Shown here piece by piece: positions 26,786 through 35,176 of a stretch of 64,000 nt of DNA. Source of the DNA: Chromatiaceae bacterium. Lineage in GTDB: Bacteria > Pseudomonadota > Gammaproteobacteria > Chromatiales > Chromatiaceae. The notes under the pieces are model-generated. The model saw nothing but the letters and a program-made list of their open reading frames with translations, searched no databases and was not told where the DNA came from. Positions within the stretch are counted from its first letter, which is position 1; each line of letters begins with the position of its first letter. The position numbers and the translations under genes were made by a program. The stretch covers positions 1 through 64,000 of the forward strand of contig JACKMK010000004.1 in NCBI GenBank assembly GCA_024235395.1, read 5' to 3'.

Positions 26786-28730
26786 CCGATCACGGTCGAA
26801 CGGAACACGCGGCTCGTTGCAGCATGCGTTGCTCTACCTCTTGATTGCCGGCGGCGGACTGGCTGTCGTGTACTGGGCCTACAGCTTTTTCTTTGATGCC
26901 CAGGAGAAGACCAAGCTTCGGCACGACCTTGCGTCATTTCTGGAAACATACAATGCCAAAGGCAAAGAAGGCATCGAGGCATTGCTCGACGCCAGAGAAT
27001 CAACGGCGAATACGGACCGTGACAGATTCCTAATATACGTCGATGAATTTGGGAAACGAGTTGCGGGCGATCTCAAAGAATGGCCAGCAGGTGCGCGCGC
27101 AGACAATCAGGTCGAAAACATCCAGTTTGACTTCGATATTCTACCTTACGTGCTGGAGGATCACGACGGCGACTGGCTCAGCATTGGTACGACCTTCGTT
27201 GATGGCAGCCAGCTTGTGATGGTTCAAAGGGTACAGAGCGCTGAGGACCGGCAGGAGATTTTCTTCGACATCTTCTTGGCAAGCATTGCGGGCTTGATGT
27301 TGATGCTGGGGTGGAGAGCAATTCATCGCACGAAAATGAACCGACTGCTGCGCACCAGTGCGATTCGCCTCTCACTGCGCTATACCCTGTTTTATATTCT
27401 GATTGCAGGTGGCGGGCTAGCTGTCCTCTACTGGACCACCAGCCGGTATGTTGACGTTCAGATTCGGGCTGGCCTTCAGCAACACCTGACGGCCTTGCAG
27501 AAAAAGTACGATGCAGATGGCGCTGCAGGAATCAAGAAGACGCTGGATGTCAGTGACTCGGACGCCGCCGCCGACAATCATCGATTCACTTTGTATATCG
27601 ACAGTTCCGGCAATCGAATTGCCGGTGACCTGAAAGGGTGGCCTGCAAACGCGCAAACGGATGGCCAAGTCACCAACATCTGGGTCGAAGACGACTTCAT
27701 TCCAAATGCGCCGGAAGACCACGACGGCTATTGGCCCAGTGTTGCCACGATCTTCGACGACGGTAGCCGCCTTCTGATTGTTCAAAGCGTAAAGAGCGCG
27801 GAAGAACTCCAGGATTTCATCGTCGGCATTTTGATTTCGACGTTGACAACTATCATTGCCTTGACCCTCTTGCTGGGTTGGAGATTGGGTCGTCAGCTGT
27901 TGGCGCGTGTAGACCAGGTTAACGTGACGGCTGGAAGAATCCTTGATGGATGCCTCGACAAACGAATTCCCATTACTGGTGCGGGTGACGAATTCGACGA
28001 ACTCGCGAACAAGCTCAATGCGATGCTGGATCATATCAATCGCCTGATCCACGGTATGCGTCAGGTTACGGACAATGTGGCGCACGATTTGCGACGGCCA
28101 TTGACCCGTATCCGAAGTCGGCTCGATTTCGTATTGCGCGAACCGCGCGATTCGATGGCGTATCGAGAATCGCTCGAACAGACGCAAAAAGACATCGAAG
28201 ACGTATTGAAGACCTTCAATGCACTACTGGAGATTGCGCAGGCGGAAGCCGGACATTTCCGCGGAGAATTGGGCCCATTGGATATATCGGCATTGGCAAC
28301 CGAATTGGGAGAGATGTATGCGGATTTTCTCGCGGAGCATGGTCAAGCGCTGTCTCTCGCAATCGACGCTGGACTCTGCGTATATGGCAACCGACAGTTG
28401 TTGGCGCAGGTGATTAGCAACCTGATCGAAAATGCTCACAAACATGCGGGCGCAGGGGCCAGGGTGGAATTGCGCGTTTGGCGTGATGGTAACGAGATCG
28501 CTCTTGCCGTTTCCGACAACGGCCCCGGCATTCCCGAAGACAAGAGGCAATATGTTCTGCAACGTTACACGCGCCTAGATGCGGCACGCAGCACCACTGG
28601 TAATGGGCTCGGTTTAAGTCTCGTGAATGCTGTCGCACGACTCCATGCGGCTGGGCTTTCGCTCGAGGGTAGTGCACCCGGTTTAACTGTGTCACTGCGC
28701 TTTCCGTCCCGGAAATGTCCATCACGGTAG
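26778..28730 (+). CDS. Histidine kinase with a tandemly duplicated membrane sensor
   Basis: Kinase of 650 aa with an unusual layout: TM-sensor-TM twice, then HAMP and kinase. Module 1 starts LLYLLIAGGGLAVVYW and module 2 (about residue 200) FYILIAGGGLAVLYW. Both contain RVAGDLKEWPA or RIAGDLKGWPA and EDHDGDWLS or EDHDGYWPS, so the duplication is recent enough to align by eye. Kinase part: H box VAHDLRRPLTRIR with His436, N box LIENAHKHAG, DNGPGIP, GNGLGLSLVNA. An internal in-frame ATG at 27336 begins a classical kinase N-terminus (MNRLLRTSAIRLSLRYTLFY). This suggests two tandem kinase genes fused after the first lost its catalytic part. It is less GC-rich than its neighbours. Confidence 0.92.
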   Translation: MNSRSRSNGTRGSLQHALLYLLIAGGGLAVVYWAYSFFFDAQEKTKLRHDLASFLETYNAKGKEGIEALLDARESTANTDRDRFLIYVDEFGKRVAGDLKEWPAGARADNQVENIQFDFDILPYVLEDHDGDWLSIGTTFVDGSQLVMVQRVQSAEDRQEIFFDIFLASIAGLMLMLGWRAIHRTKMNRLLRTSAIRLSLRYTLFYILIAGGGLAVLYWTTSRYVDVQIRAGLQQHLTALQKKYDADGAAGIKKTLDVSDSDAAADNHRFTLYIDSSGNRIAGDLKGWPANAQTDGQVTNIWVEDDFIPNAPEDHDGYWPSVATIFDDGSRLLIVQSVKSAEELQDFIVGILISTLTTIIALTLLLGWRLGRQLLARVDQVNVTAGRILDGCLDKRIPITGAGDEFDELANKLNAMLDHINRLIHGMRQVTDNVAHDLRRPLTRIRSRLDFVLREPRDSMAYRESLEQTQKDIEDVLKTFNALLEIAQAEAGHFRGELGPLDISALATELGEMYADFLAEHGQALSLAIDAGLCVYGNRQLLAQVISNLIENAHKHAGAGARVELRVWRDGNEIALAVSDNGPGIPEDKRQYVLQRYTRLDAARSTTGNGLGLSLVNAVARLHAAGLSLEGSAPGLTVSLRFPSRKCPSR

Positions 28731-29243
28731 CGCATCTCGTGTTGGGCGGCCCCGGGCACGGTAGACACTTCCGGTCTATGAATTCAGCCTAAGGAGGAAG
28801 CCCTACTGGGCTAACCCCGGTCCAGTGGGCACTTTCGCGCTAGAAGCCGTCGGGTGAAGATTCTTACCCGTCTGCTCTGGGTCGCAAGCGGTCGTTCGAC
28901 CTAATTCTCGTCTTGAAATCCGCTTCGGTAGTACGAGTGACCGCCGGGGCGGGTACGACCTAGGCGTGAGATTGTAGACAATCATTAGCGACGCGCCGTG
29001 GCGCCAGTTTATTGGTGGCAAATGTCCCGCCGAACGCCGAGGTCGTTCATGACAGTCGCTGGACGCTTTCCCCACGACCTCGCGGTGTGAAGTGCCCTTC
29101 CACGGCGAAGACCTGGCAACTGCCTCCTCGTCACTGCATTGGCAACGGCTTGTAGCCTCCGCGCCCCCGCTAATTCTCAGCTAATTCTGCTGCTCTACCT
29201 TCGGCATCCATCAATCGATGCACTCAAAGAAGGAGACACGCAG
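28731..29243. other. Intergenic leader of the PepSY/COG4705 operon
   Basis: About 510 bp. It contains the direct-repeat box at 29169-29188. No supported gene. Confidence 0.5.
29169..29188 (+). promoter_or_regulatory. GCTAATTCT direct repeat, 11-bp period
   Basis: GCTAATTCT occurs at 29169 and 29180, exactly one helical turn apart, about 56 bp before the PepSY start. This is the pattern of an OmpR/PhoB-type binding site, so the operon's own regulator (31233-31895) is the natural candidate. Confidence 0.6.
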
Positions 29244-29597
29244 ATGAACCGTAAAACCCAATTCGCCATTGCCGCGGCCCTGCTGATCGGTGCCACTGTT
29301 GGCGCCGCCTATGCCCTTGTGGCGGAACAGAACGACGCGCTGGGCATTTCCGAAGCGAAGGTCAGTCTCGCTCAGGCGATCGCCGCTGCGGAGCACGACG
29401 TTGGCGGTAGGGCCTCGCGCGCCGAATTCGAACGCGAGCCCGGCAAAGGACTTTTCCAGGTCGAGGTGGTAAACGGCCAGACCGTGATGGACGTGACCGT
29501 CGACGCCTCAAACGGCGAGGTCCTCTCGGCCGTCCTCGATCGCTTCGATGGTCTGGGCGACGACGATGACCGCATCGATCACGAAAAAGCCGACTGA
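29244..29597 (+). CDS. PepSY-domain periplasmic protein
   Basis: Exported protein of 117 aa. The signal peptide (FAIAAALLIGATVGAAYA) is followed by one PepSY domain: VSLAQAIAAAEHDVGGRASRA, LFQVEVVNGQTVMDVTVDA, then SNGEVLSAVLDR. The C-terminus is acidic (GDDDDRIDHEKAD). ATG at 29244 has AAGGAG 8 bases upstream. First gene of a five-gene unit with two membrane proteins and a two-component system. A strong hairpin follows its stop, which may raise its level relative to the rest of the operon. Confidence 0.88.
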   Translation: MNRKTQFAIAAALLIGATVGAAYALVAEQNDALGISEAKVSLAQAIAAAEHDVGGRASRAEFEREPGKGLFQVEVVNGQTVMDVTVDASNGEVLSAVLDRFDGLGDDDDRIDHEKAD

Positions 29598-29600
29598 GCG

Positions 29601-29628
29601 GAACCGGGACCCACAGAGGTCCCGGTTC
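29601..29628 (+). terminator. Intercistronic hairpin after the PepSY gene
   Basis: GAACCGGGACC (29601-29611) pairs perfectly with GGTCCCGGTTC (29618-29628) around a 6-base loop, beginning 3 bases after the PepSY stop. No U-tract follows, so partial termination or 3'-end protection of a processed PepSY mRNA is more likely than full termination. Confidence 0.65.
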
Positions 29629-29657
29629 TCCCCGACTTCAAATCCAAGAGGCTCCCT

Positions 29658-30443
29658 ATGCCAATCGCACTCCGTGACGAAATGCAACCGCTGCTGAACA
29701 AGGTACCGGAAGTCACACTGTTCTTCTGGATCATCAAGGTCTTCTCCACCACCGTCGGCGAGACCGCGGCAGACTATCTCAACTTCAATCTACACCTCGG
29801 TCTGACCGGTACCTCGGTCGTGATGACCGGCCTATTGCTGGGTCTGCTGATCGCGCAGGTCAAAGCCGAGCGATACATCCCGTGGCGATACTGGTCGACG
29901 GTGGTCCTGATCAGCGTGGTCGGCACCCTGATTACCGACAACCTGACGGACAACTTCGGCGTCCCACTGGAGGCCACGACGCTGGGTTTCTCGCTCGCGC
30001 TGGGACTAACCTTCCTGCTCTGGCACCGCAGCGAACGCACGCTGTCCATCCATTCCATCTTCACCCGCCGCCGCGAGCTGTACTACTGGGCAGCGATCCT
30101 ATTCACCTTTGCGCTAGGCACCGCGGCTGGGGATTGGGTCGCCGAGGGCCTGAACATGGGCTTTATCGCCGCCGCCATCCTGTTTGGCGGTCTGATCGTG
30201 CTGGTGACACTCGCCCATTACTGGCTTGTACTGCGCGCGGTTCCGGCATTCTGGATGGCCTATGTGCTGACCCGTCCGCTAGGTGCGGCTTGTGGCGACC
30301 TGTTGATCCAACCGCCCGCCGATGGAGGTTTAGGCATGGACAATATGTGGGTCAACGCGGCCTTTCTGATCACCATCGTCACACTGGTACTTTATCTGAC
30401 CTTCACCCGCAAGGACGTCACCGAGATGAGGGAATCCGCATGA
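29658..30443 (+). CDS. COG4705-like polytopic membrane protein, copy 1
   Basis: Integral membrane protein of 261 aa with about eight hydrophobic helices. Internal repeats are visible: FFWIIKVFSTTVGETAADYL near the start and LYYWAAILFTFALGTAAGDW in the second half, each with a G-E/A-T-x2-D pattern inside a helix. This matches the uncharacterised COG4705 membrane-anchored family. The start ATG has GAGG-type sequence 8-12 bases upstream. It overlaps its paralogue by 4 bases (ATGA). Acidic residues inside helices suggest ion or metal handling, which is inference. Confidence 0.85.
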   Translation: MPIALRDEMQPLLNKVPEVTLFFWIIKVFSTTVGETAADYLNFNLHLGLTGTSVVMTGLLLGLLIAQVKAERYIPWRYWSTVVLISVVGTLITDNLTDNFGVPLEATTLGFSLALGLTFLLWHRSERTLSIHSIFTRRRELYYWAAILFTFALGTAAGDWVAEGLNMGFIAAAILFGGLIVLVTLAHYWLVLRAVPAFWMAYVLTRPLGAACGDLLIQPPADGGLGMDNMWVNAAFLITIVTLVLYLTFTRKDVTEMRESA

Positions 30444-31204
30444 AAGAAGTAACAAACGCGCAGGAACTAGCGGTCAAAGTGCCGCAGTTAACCCTGGCAT
30501 TCTGGGTAGTGAAGGTACTCGCGACCACCCTGGGCGAGACCGGCGGGGACACCCTATCAATGTCGTTGAACTTGGGCTACCTGATGAGCACTGGTATCTT
30601 CGCGGCCCTGTTCGTGGCGGCCGTGATCGCGCAGGTGAAGGCGCGACAGTTCAAACCGGTGATCTACTGGGCAACGATGATCGCGACGACCACGGTCGGT
30701 ACGACCATGGCGGACTTTGCGGACCGCTCGCTGGGTATCGGCTACACAGGCGGCTCGGTGCTGCTGCTGACGCTGCTGATGGCCTCGCTGATGACCTGGA
30801 AAAGAACCCTGGGTTCGATCTCAGTCGACAGCGTGTCCAGTCCGGCCTCGGAATTGTTCTATTGGGTGACCATCCTGTTCTCACAGACCTTGGGAACGGC
30901 CCTTGGCGATTGGACTGCGGACACCGCCGGGCGTGGCTACGAGGGCGCGGCCCTGATATTCGCGGGCGGGCTGGCACTGACGGCGCTGGCCTACTACCGG
31001 ACCCGAGTCTCGCGTACCCTACTGTTCTGGGCCGCATTCATCCTGACCCGGCCTCTGGGCGCAGTAGTCGGCGACTTCCTCGACAAGCCTTTGAGTGCGG
31101 GCGGCCTGGGGTTGAGCCGATTCGGTGCCACCCTGGTATTGTTGGTCGGCATCGCTGTACTCATGGTGTTGTTCCGCCAGCAGCCGGCCAGGTCGCATCA
31201 CTGA
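30440..31204 (+). CDS. COG4705-like polytopic membrane protein, copy 2
   Basis: Paralogue of the preceding gene, 254 aa, about eight helices. The same repeat motifs occur as FWVVKVLATTLGETGGDTLS and FYWVTILFSQTLGTALGDW, plus the ending FILTRPLGAVVGDFLDKP, also found in copy 1 (VLTRPLGAACGDLLIQP). Two half-repeats per protein and two coupled genes suggest a pseudo-symmetric heteromer. A much longer in-frame upstream frame exists but starts inside copy 1; the ATGA overlap decides the start. Confidence 0.86.
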   Translation: MKEVTNAQELAVKVPQLTLAFWVVKVLATTLGETGGDTLSMSLNLGYLMSTGIFAALFVAAVIAQVKARQFKPVIYWATMIATTTVGTTMADFADRSLGIGYTGGSVLLLTLLMASLMTWKRTLGSISVDSVSSPASELFYWVTILFSQTLGTALGDWTADTAGRGYEGAALIFAGGLALTALAYYRTRVSRTLLFWAAFILTRPLGAVVGDFLDKPLSAGGLGLSRFGATLVLLVGIAVLMVLFRQQPARSHH

Positions 31205-31232
31205 GGAAACCGCGGAAGCCAGGACAACTACC

Positions 31233-31895
31233 ATGCGCATCCTCCTTGTCGAAGACGATCCGATGATTGGCGAGGCCGTCGCCATTGCGTTGAAGGACGC
31301 CGCCTATGCGGTCGACTGGGTTCGCAACGGGACGGCCGCGTCGCATTCGCTGGCCATCGACGAGCACCAGGCCGTACTGCTGGATCTGGGCCTACCGGGG
31401 CGTGATGGGTTGGATGTCCTGCAACGCTTGCGCAGAGCAGGCCGGCGCATCCCGGTGATCGTGATCACTGCACGCGACGGACTTGATGACCGTGTCCGAG
31501 GTCTGGACTCAGGTGCCGACGACTACCTGGTCAAACCGTTCGACATCCCTGAACTGCTTGCGCGGCTGCGTGCGGTGATCCGCCGCCAAGGTGGACATGC
31601 CGACGCAGTCCTGAGCAACGGTAGGGTCAGCTTGGATCCAGCGACCCGAACCGCGTCCAGCGACCTGGCCAAGGTCCAACTCAGTGCGCGGGAGTTTGCC
31701 CTGTTGCATGCCCTGTTGCTGCGTCCGGGCAACATCCTCGGACGCACAGAGCTGGAGGAACGGATCTACGGCTGGAACGAAGAAGTCGAGAGCAATGCGA
31801 TCGACTTCCTGATCCATGCAGTACGCAAAAAGCTGGGCAGCTCGGTAATCCGCAATATACGCGGCGCGGGCTGGATGGTGGACAGTCCGATATGA
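31233..31895 (+). CDS. OmpR-family response regulator
   Basis: Regulator of 220 aa: EDD at 7-9, Asp51 in LLDLGLPG, Lys101 in LVKPF, and a winged helix ending NIRGAGWMV. It resembles QseB/PmrA-type regulators in length and pattern. Starts 28 bases after the second membrane gene, and its stop overlaps the kinase start (ATGA). The GCTAATTCT repeat upstream of the operon is its likely target. Confidence 0.94.
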   Translation: MRILLVEDDPMIGEAVAIALKDAAYAVDWVRNGTAASHSLAIDEHQAVLLDLGLPGRDGLDVLQRLRRAGRRIPVIVITARDGLDDRVRGLDSGADDYLVKPFDIPELLARLRAVIRRQGGHADAVLSNGRVSLDPATRTASSDLAKVQLSAREFALLHALLLRPGNILGRTELEERIYGWNEEVESNAIDFLIHAVRKKLGSSVIRNIRGAGWMVDSPI

Positions 31896-33178
31896 GCCAC
31901 TCCCTACAACAACGTCTTGCCCGCATGCTCGCGGCTGCGATATTGGTCGCAGGGGTGGTCGCTGCGATGGCTTCATTCGTGTTGGCCTACCTGGAAGCCA
32001 GCGAGTTCCAGGACGAAACGCTCCGCCAGATCGCGGTTATTGGCAGTCGTGGTACGGAATCGGTCGCGGCGACTGTGGTGGCGGCGTCCAGTGATCCCGA
32101 ATCGCGTGTGCGGCTGTATCACCTGCCGGCGACCACCGTGCCGGATTGGGTGACCCCCAACATCGGATCGGGATTTCACACGCTGGACAGCAATGACGGC
32201 ACTGTGCGGGTATTCGTGCGCCGCGACGGCGACACACGGATCATTGCTACCCAACCGACCGAGGCCCGCGATGAGCTCGCGATCAATAGCGCACTACGCA
32301 CCTTGGTCCCGTCGATGTTGCTGGTCCCGCTGCTACTATGGATGAGTGCGCGCCTGTTGGCCCGGGAATTCAATCCAATCAATCGGCTTGCGCAACACGT
32401 CGACGCTCAGTCTCCGGACAACCCGCAGGGTATCGAGCATACCGGGGTCCCTGCCGAGATCGTGCCGTTCATCCAGGCAATCAACCGCCTGTTGAAACGC
32501 ACTGCGCAACTGATCACACAACAACGTCGTTTCATTGCCGACGCCTCACACGAGCTTCGTAGTCCGCTGGCGGCGCTCTCGCTACAGCTGCAGAACCTCG
32601 ACCAAGCGGGGAGTTACGAGGAACTGCGAGCTCGGATAGCTCCGTTGCGAGCAGGCGTTGAACGTGCACGCCAGTTGACGACCCAACTCTTGGATCTGGC
32701 TCGCAGCCAGACCGATAGCGATCGAGCAGCTACGACAGATTTGCCAGTTCTGGTACGCGAGCTGTTGGCTGAATTCCAACCTCACACCGAAGCCAGGCAG
32801 ATCGATCTGGGTCTGGACGAAATCGAGTCCTTCGCGCTGTGCGCCCCGCCCGAATCGGTTCGGTTGGTCCTGGTCAATGCACTCGATAATGCCTTCAAGT
32901 ACACGTCGCCGGGCAGTGAGGTTACAGTGCGTGTGACGCGTGACGGCGAACACGGCCTTGTCGAGGTAATCGATCAGGGTCCTGGCATTCCGCACGATCA
33001 ACGCGAGCGGGTATTCGACGCCTTCTACCGCCTGCCCGGCAGTCGCGGGATCGGCAGCGGCCTGGGTTTATCTATCGCCTCCGAAGCCGCCACGCGCAGC
33101 GGCGGTACGATCGAACTGCACAGCGGTCCGAGCGGTATCGGACTGGTGCTTCGATATCGGTGCCGAGTATGTCAATGA
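31892..33178 (+). CDS. Sensor histidine kinase
   Basis: Kinase of 428 aa. TM1 (about 12-32) and TM2 (about 135-152) flank a periplasmic sensor of about 100 residues. The H box ADASHELRSPLAAL has His220, the N box ALDNAFKYT, then DQGPGIP and GSGLGLSIASEA. QseC/PmrB-like layout without a clear conserved HAMP. Translationally coupled to the regulator upstream. Signal unknown; the PepSY and COG4705 partners suggest envelope or ion stress. Confidence 0.93.
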   Translation: MSHSLQQRLARMLAAAILVAGVVAAMASFVLAYLEASEFQDETLRQIAVIGSRGTESVAATVVAASSDPESRVRLYHLPATTVPDWVTPNIGSGFHTLDSNDGTVRVFVRRDGDTRIIATQPTEARDELAINSALRTLVPSMLLVPLLLWMSARLLAREFNPINRLAQHVDAQSPDNPQGIEHTGVPAEIVPFIQAINRLLKRTAQLITQQRRFIADASHELRSPLAALSLQLQNLDQAGSYEELRARIAPLRAGVERARQLTTQLLDLARSQTDSDRAATTDLPVLVRELLAEFQPHTEARQIDLGLDEIESFALCAPPESVRLVLVNALDNAFKYTSPGSEVTVRVTRDGEHGLVEVIDQGPGIPHDQRERVFDAFYRLPGSRGIGSGLGLSIASEAATRSGGTIELHSGPSGIGLVLRYRCRVCQ

Positions 33179-34055
33179 CATCCACTTGCCAGCTTTGCCA
33201 ATGCAGGGCATGAGGAAGTGAAACACGACCCACGAAGGACGCAACGGCATGCACAACATTCGGCGCGCTCAACCGCTGGGAAAATAGAGGCGACGCACGC
33301 TCTTCTCCCACGTGCACCAAACCGATTTGTTGCCTATGTGCGCGGGGCGTTCGACCAAATGTTTGTTGCCCTTCACCAGCTCTTATCATCCATCCCAGAG
33401 GTTAGTATTGGCACTCAATGCCATTCTCCAACCTGTTGATATTCAGATATAAGCTTCGAGCCACAAGTGCGCCATTGCGCGCGTCACCGCGCCGTCCCTC
33501 GAGTGCCAGAAAGCTCCAACAACTTTGTGGCAGCCTGCGACGCCATTTTTCACTGTGAATCCTTGCCAGGACCTTCTTGTCTTGCGGTGGTTGCGTCCCC
33601 GCCACGAAGAACTACCCAGATTGCTGGCCCGCCCAATCCAAGAGCGACGACCAGCAGCGCAATGTATGGCACATACTCGTCCATTCCTACGGAGCCTCGC
33701 GAGGATGCAGATGTAAGCATCGGAGTCGATTCACAAGTGACAACGATTGTACGACCGTCGCCGGTACTTTTTGCAGCGGTAGGTCGAATCTCTTGGTTCT
33801 TTGCCTAGACCGCGCGAGATGCGCAACCATGGGCTCGCGCCCAGGACTGTTCTTTATCGGTATGCTTGGAATGGGCATCGCAACCTATTGTAAAGCGTCA
33901 ATCTCGCATCAATAGAATTGCCAACTGATCAGCCCACCTCACGCCTCTTCGATGAAAATGAGCGCGTCACGCCTGTCGCGACGATGGTGTTGCCCGCCTT
34001 GTGCACCCAGAAGACCAAGATTACGTTCGCGGAGCCGAGATTGCTCAAATGACAG
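33179..34055. other. Gene-poor stretch with one small gene
   Basis: About 880 bp between the kinase and the convergent AraC gene. Except for the 44-aa frame at 33550-33684 (minus strand) no frame has both a start signal and a protein-like composition. The peptide at 33829-33915 (plus) ends in a short hydrophobic stretch but has no ribosome binding site. Confidence 0.45.
33550..33684 (-). CDS. Small single-span membrane protein (44 aa)
   Basis: Starts MDEYVPYIALLVVALGLGGP with one hydrophobic helix of about 20 residues, then a short polar Gly/Thr/Asp tail. GAGG lies about 9 bases before the ATG. Length and composition fit the many small bacterial membrane proteins. No homologue recognised. 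It is isolated in a gene-poor stretch, so expression is not assured. Confidence 0.5.
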   Translation of the reverse strand: MDEYVPYIALLVVALGLGGPAIWVVLRGGDATTARQEGPGKDSQ

Positions 34056-35036
34056 TCACCGCACACCGGTTGCCGCGTCTTTGTGACCACTCCGGCGAAC
34101 ATGGCCCGGTGAAGCTTCGAACGTTCGCTTGAAGGCGCGGCAGAACGCCGCTTCGGATTGGTAGCCGAGTTCTTCGGCGATCTCCGCCACGGGCCTGGTC
34201 GAATCTAACAGTCGGATCCTGGCCACCTGCATGCGCCACTCGGTCAGGTATCTGCCGGGCGACACCCCTACCAACTGGGTGAACCGCGCGGAAAACGCCG
34301 ATCGCGACATGGCTACCGCATCGGCGAGCGTCGCCACGCCCCAGTCGTTCGCTGGGTCCTTGTGAATCAAAGCGAGTGCCCGTCCGATCTGGCGATCACG
34401 CAGTGCGCCCAACCAACCCTGATCGGCCTCCGGCGAATGCTCCAGCCAGGAGCGTATCGCCTGGATCACCACCACGTCGGCCAGGCGCGTAATGACGGTT
34501 TCACCGCCCGGTTTCAACGAGGCGGCCTCACTCGCGATGAAGCGCAGCGTGCTTTGCAGCCAGCCGCCGGCATCGTCGTGCCAGCCGTCGATGTGAATGG
34601 CCTGCGGCAGCAGTCGCAACAGATGCTGCGCCGCGATGTCATCGAAGCGAATCACGCCATACATGGTCTGGGTGAGTTCGCCACCGCCGCCATGTCGCAT
34701 GTGCTCGTAGCGCTCGCTGATCTTCTCGACCGGCAGGTCAAACAGCGGTTCCGGCCGCAGGCGTGGGTCACTGCTGACGATGTGTGGCACGCCGTGCGGG
34801 ATCAGTGCCAGGTTCCCTTGATTGAGCAGCCGTGGCTCTGCGTCCGCGACCTGCAGCCAGCAGCGACCCGAGGTGACCACCAGAAACGTCATGACGCCCT
34901 CGAGATTCGGGATTTCGATCGAGAACGGCGCCGTGAACTCTCCCCGGCAGTAGAGCGTGCCGGTCAGGCGCAGCATATGCAGGGTTTCGCCCAGCGGATC
35001 TGCGGATTCCGGCAGTACGGGACTCGGTTTGGCCAT
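34056..35036 (-). CDS. AraC-family regulator with N-terminal cupin
   Basis: Transcription factor of 326 aa. The N-terminal cupin-type sensor includes FSIEIPNLEGVMTFLVV, a G-x-CWLQV strand and ALIPHGVPHIV. The C-terminus has two helix-turn-helix units: WGVATLADAVAMSRSAFSARF and VAEIAEELGYQSEAAFCRAF. ATG at 35036 has GAGG 6 bases upstream. It is divergent from an NTF2-like gene, which it probably controls. Such cupin/AraC proteins often govern stress or small-molecule genes. Confidence 0.92.
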   Translation of the reverse strand: MAKPSPVLPESADPLGETLHMLRLTGTLYCRGEFTAPFSIEIPNLEGVMTFLVVTSGRCWLQVADAEPRLLNQGNLALIPHGVPHIVSSDPRLRPEPLFDLPVEKISERYEHMRHGGGGELTQTMYGVIRFDDIAAQHLLRLLPQAIHIDGWHDDAGGWLQSTLRFIASEAASLKPGGETVITRLADVVVIQAIRSWLEHSPEADQGWLGALRDRQIGRALALIHKDPANDWGVATLADAVAMSRSAFSARFTQLVGVSPGRYLTEWRMQVARIRLLDSTRPVAEIAEELGYQSEAAFCRAFKRTFEASPGHVRRSGHKDAATGVR

Positions 35037-35176
35037 CGACGACCTCGGCGCGGCTGGATTCGCCCAACATCCACAGCGTAGACGATCTGCATATCTTTGG
35101 CGACATTTAGGCATTCAAGATCTTGGATGTCACGCCTAAGCTTTTCTCACGCCAACCGACCGATGAGGGAAGTCCC

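Noticed and set aside
28486..28615. Two TGGTAA-containing sites inside the kinase gene as further copies of the 18-bp motif
   Set aside because: They lack the AACCTT-CCA half and lie in coding sequence.
33915..33930. TTGCCAACTGATCA as a fourth copy of the 18-bp motif
   Set aside because: The right half and the AACC flank do not match; only 11 of 14 core bases agree.
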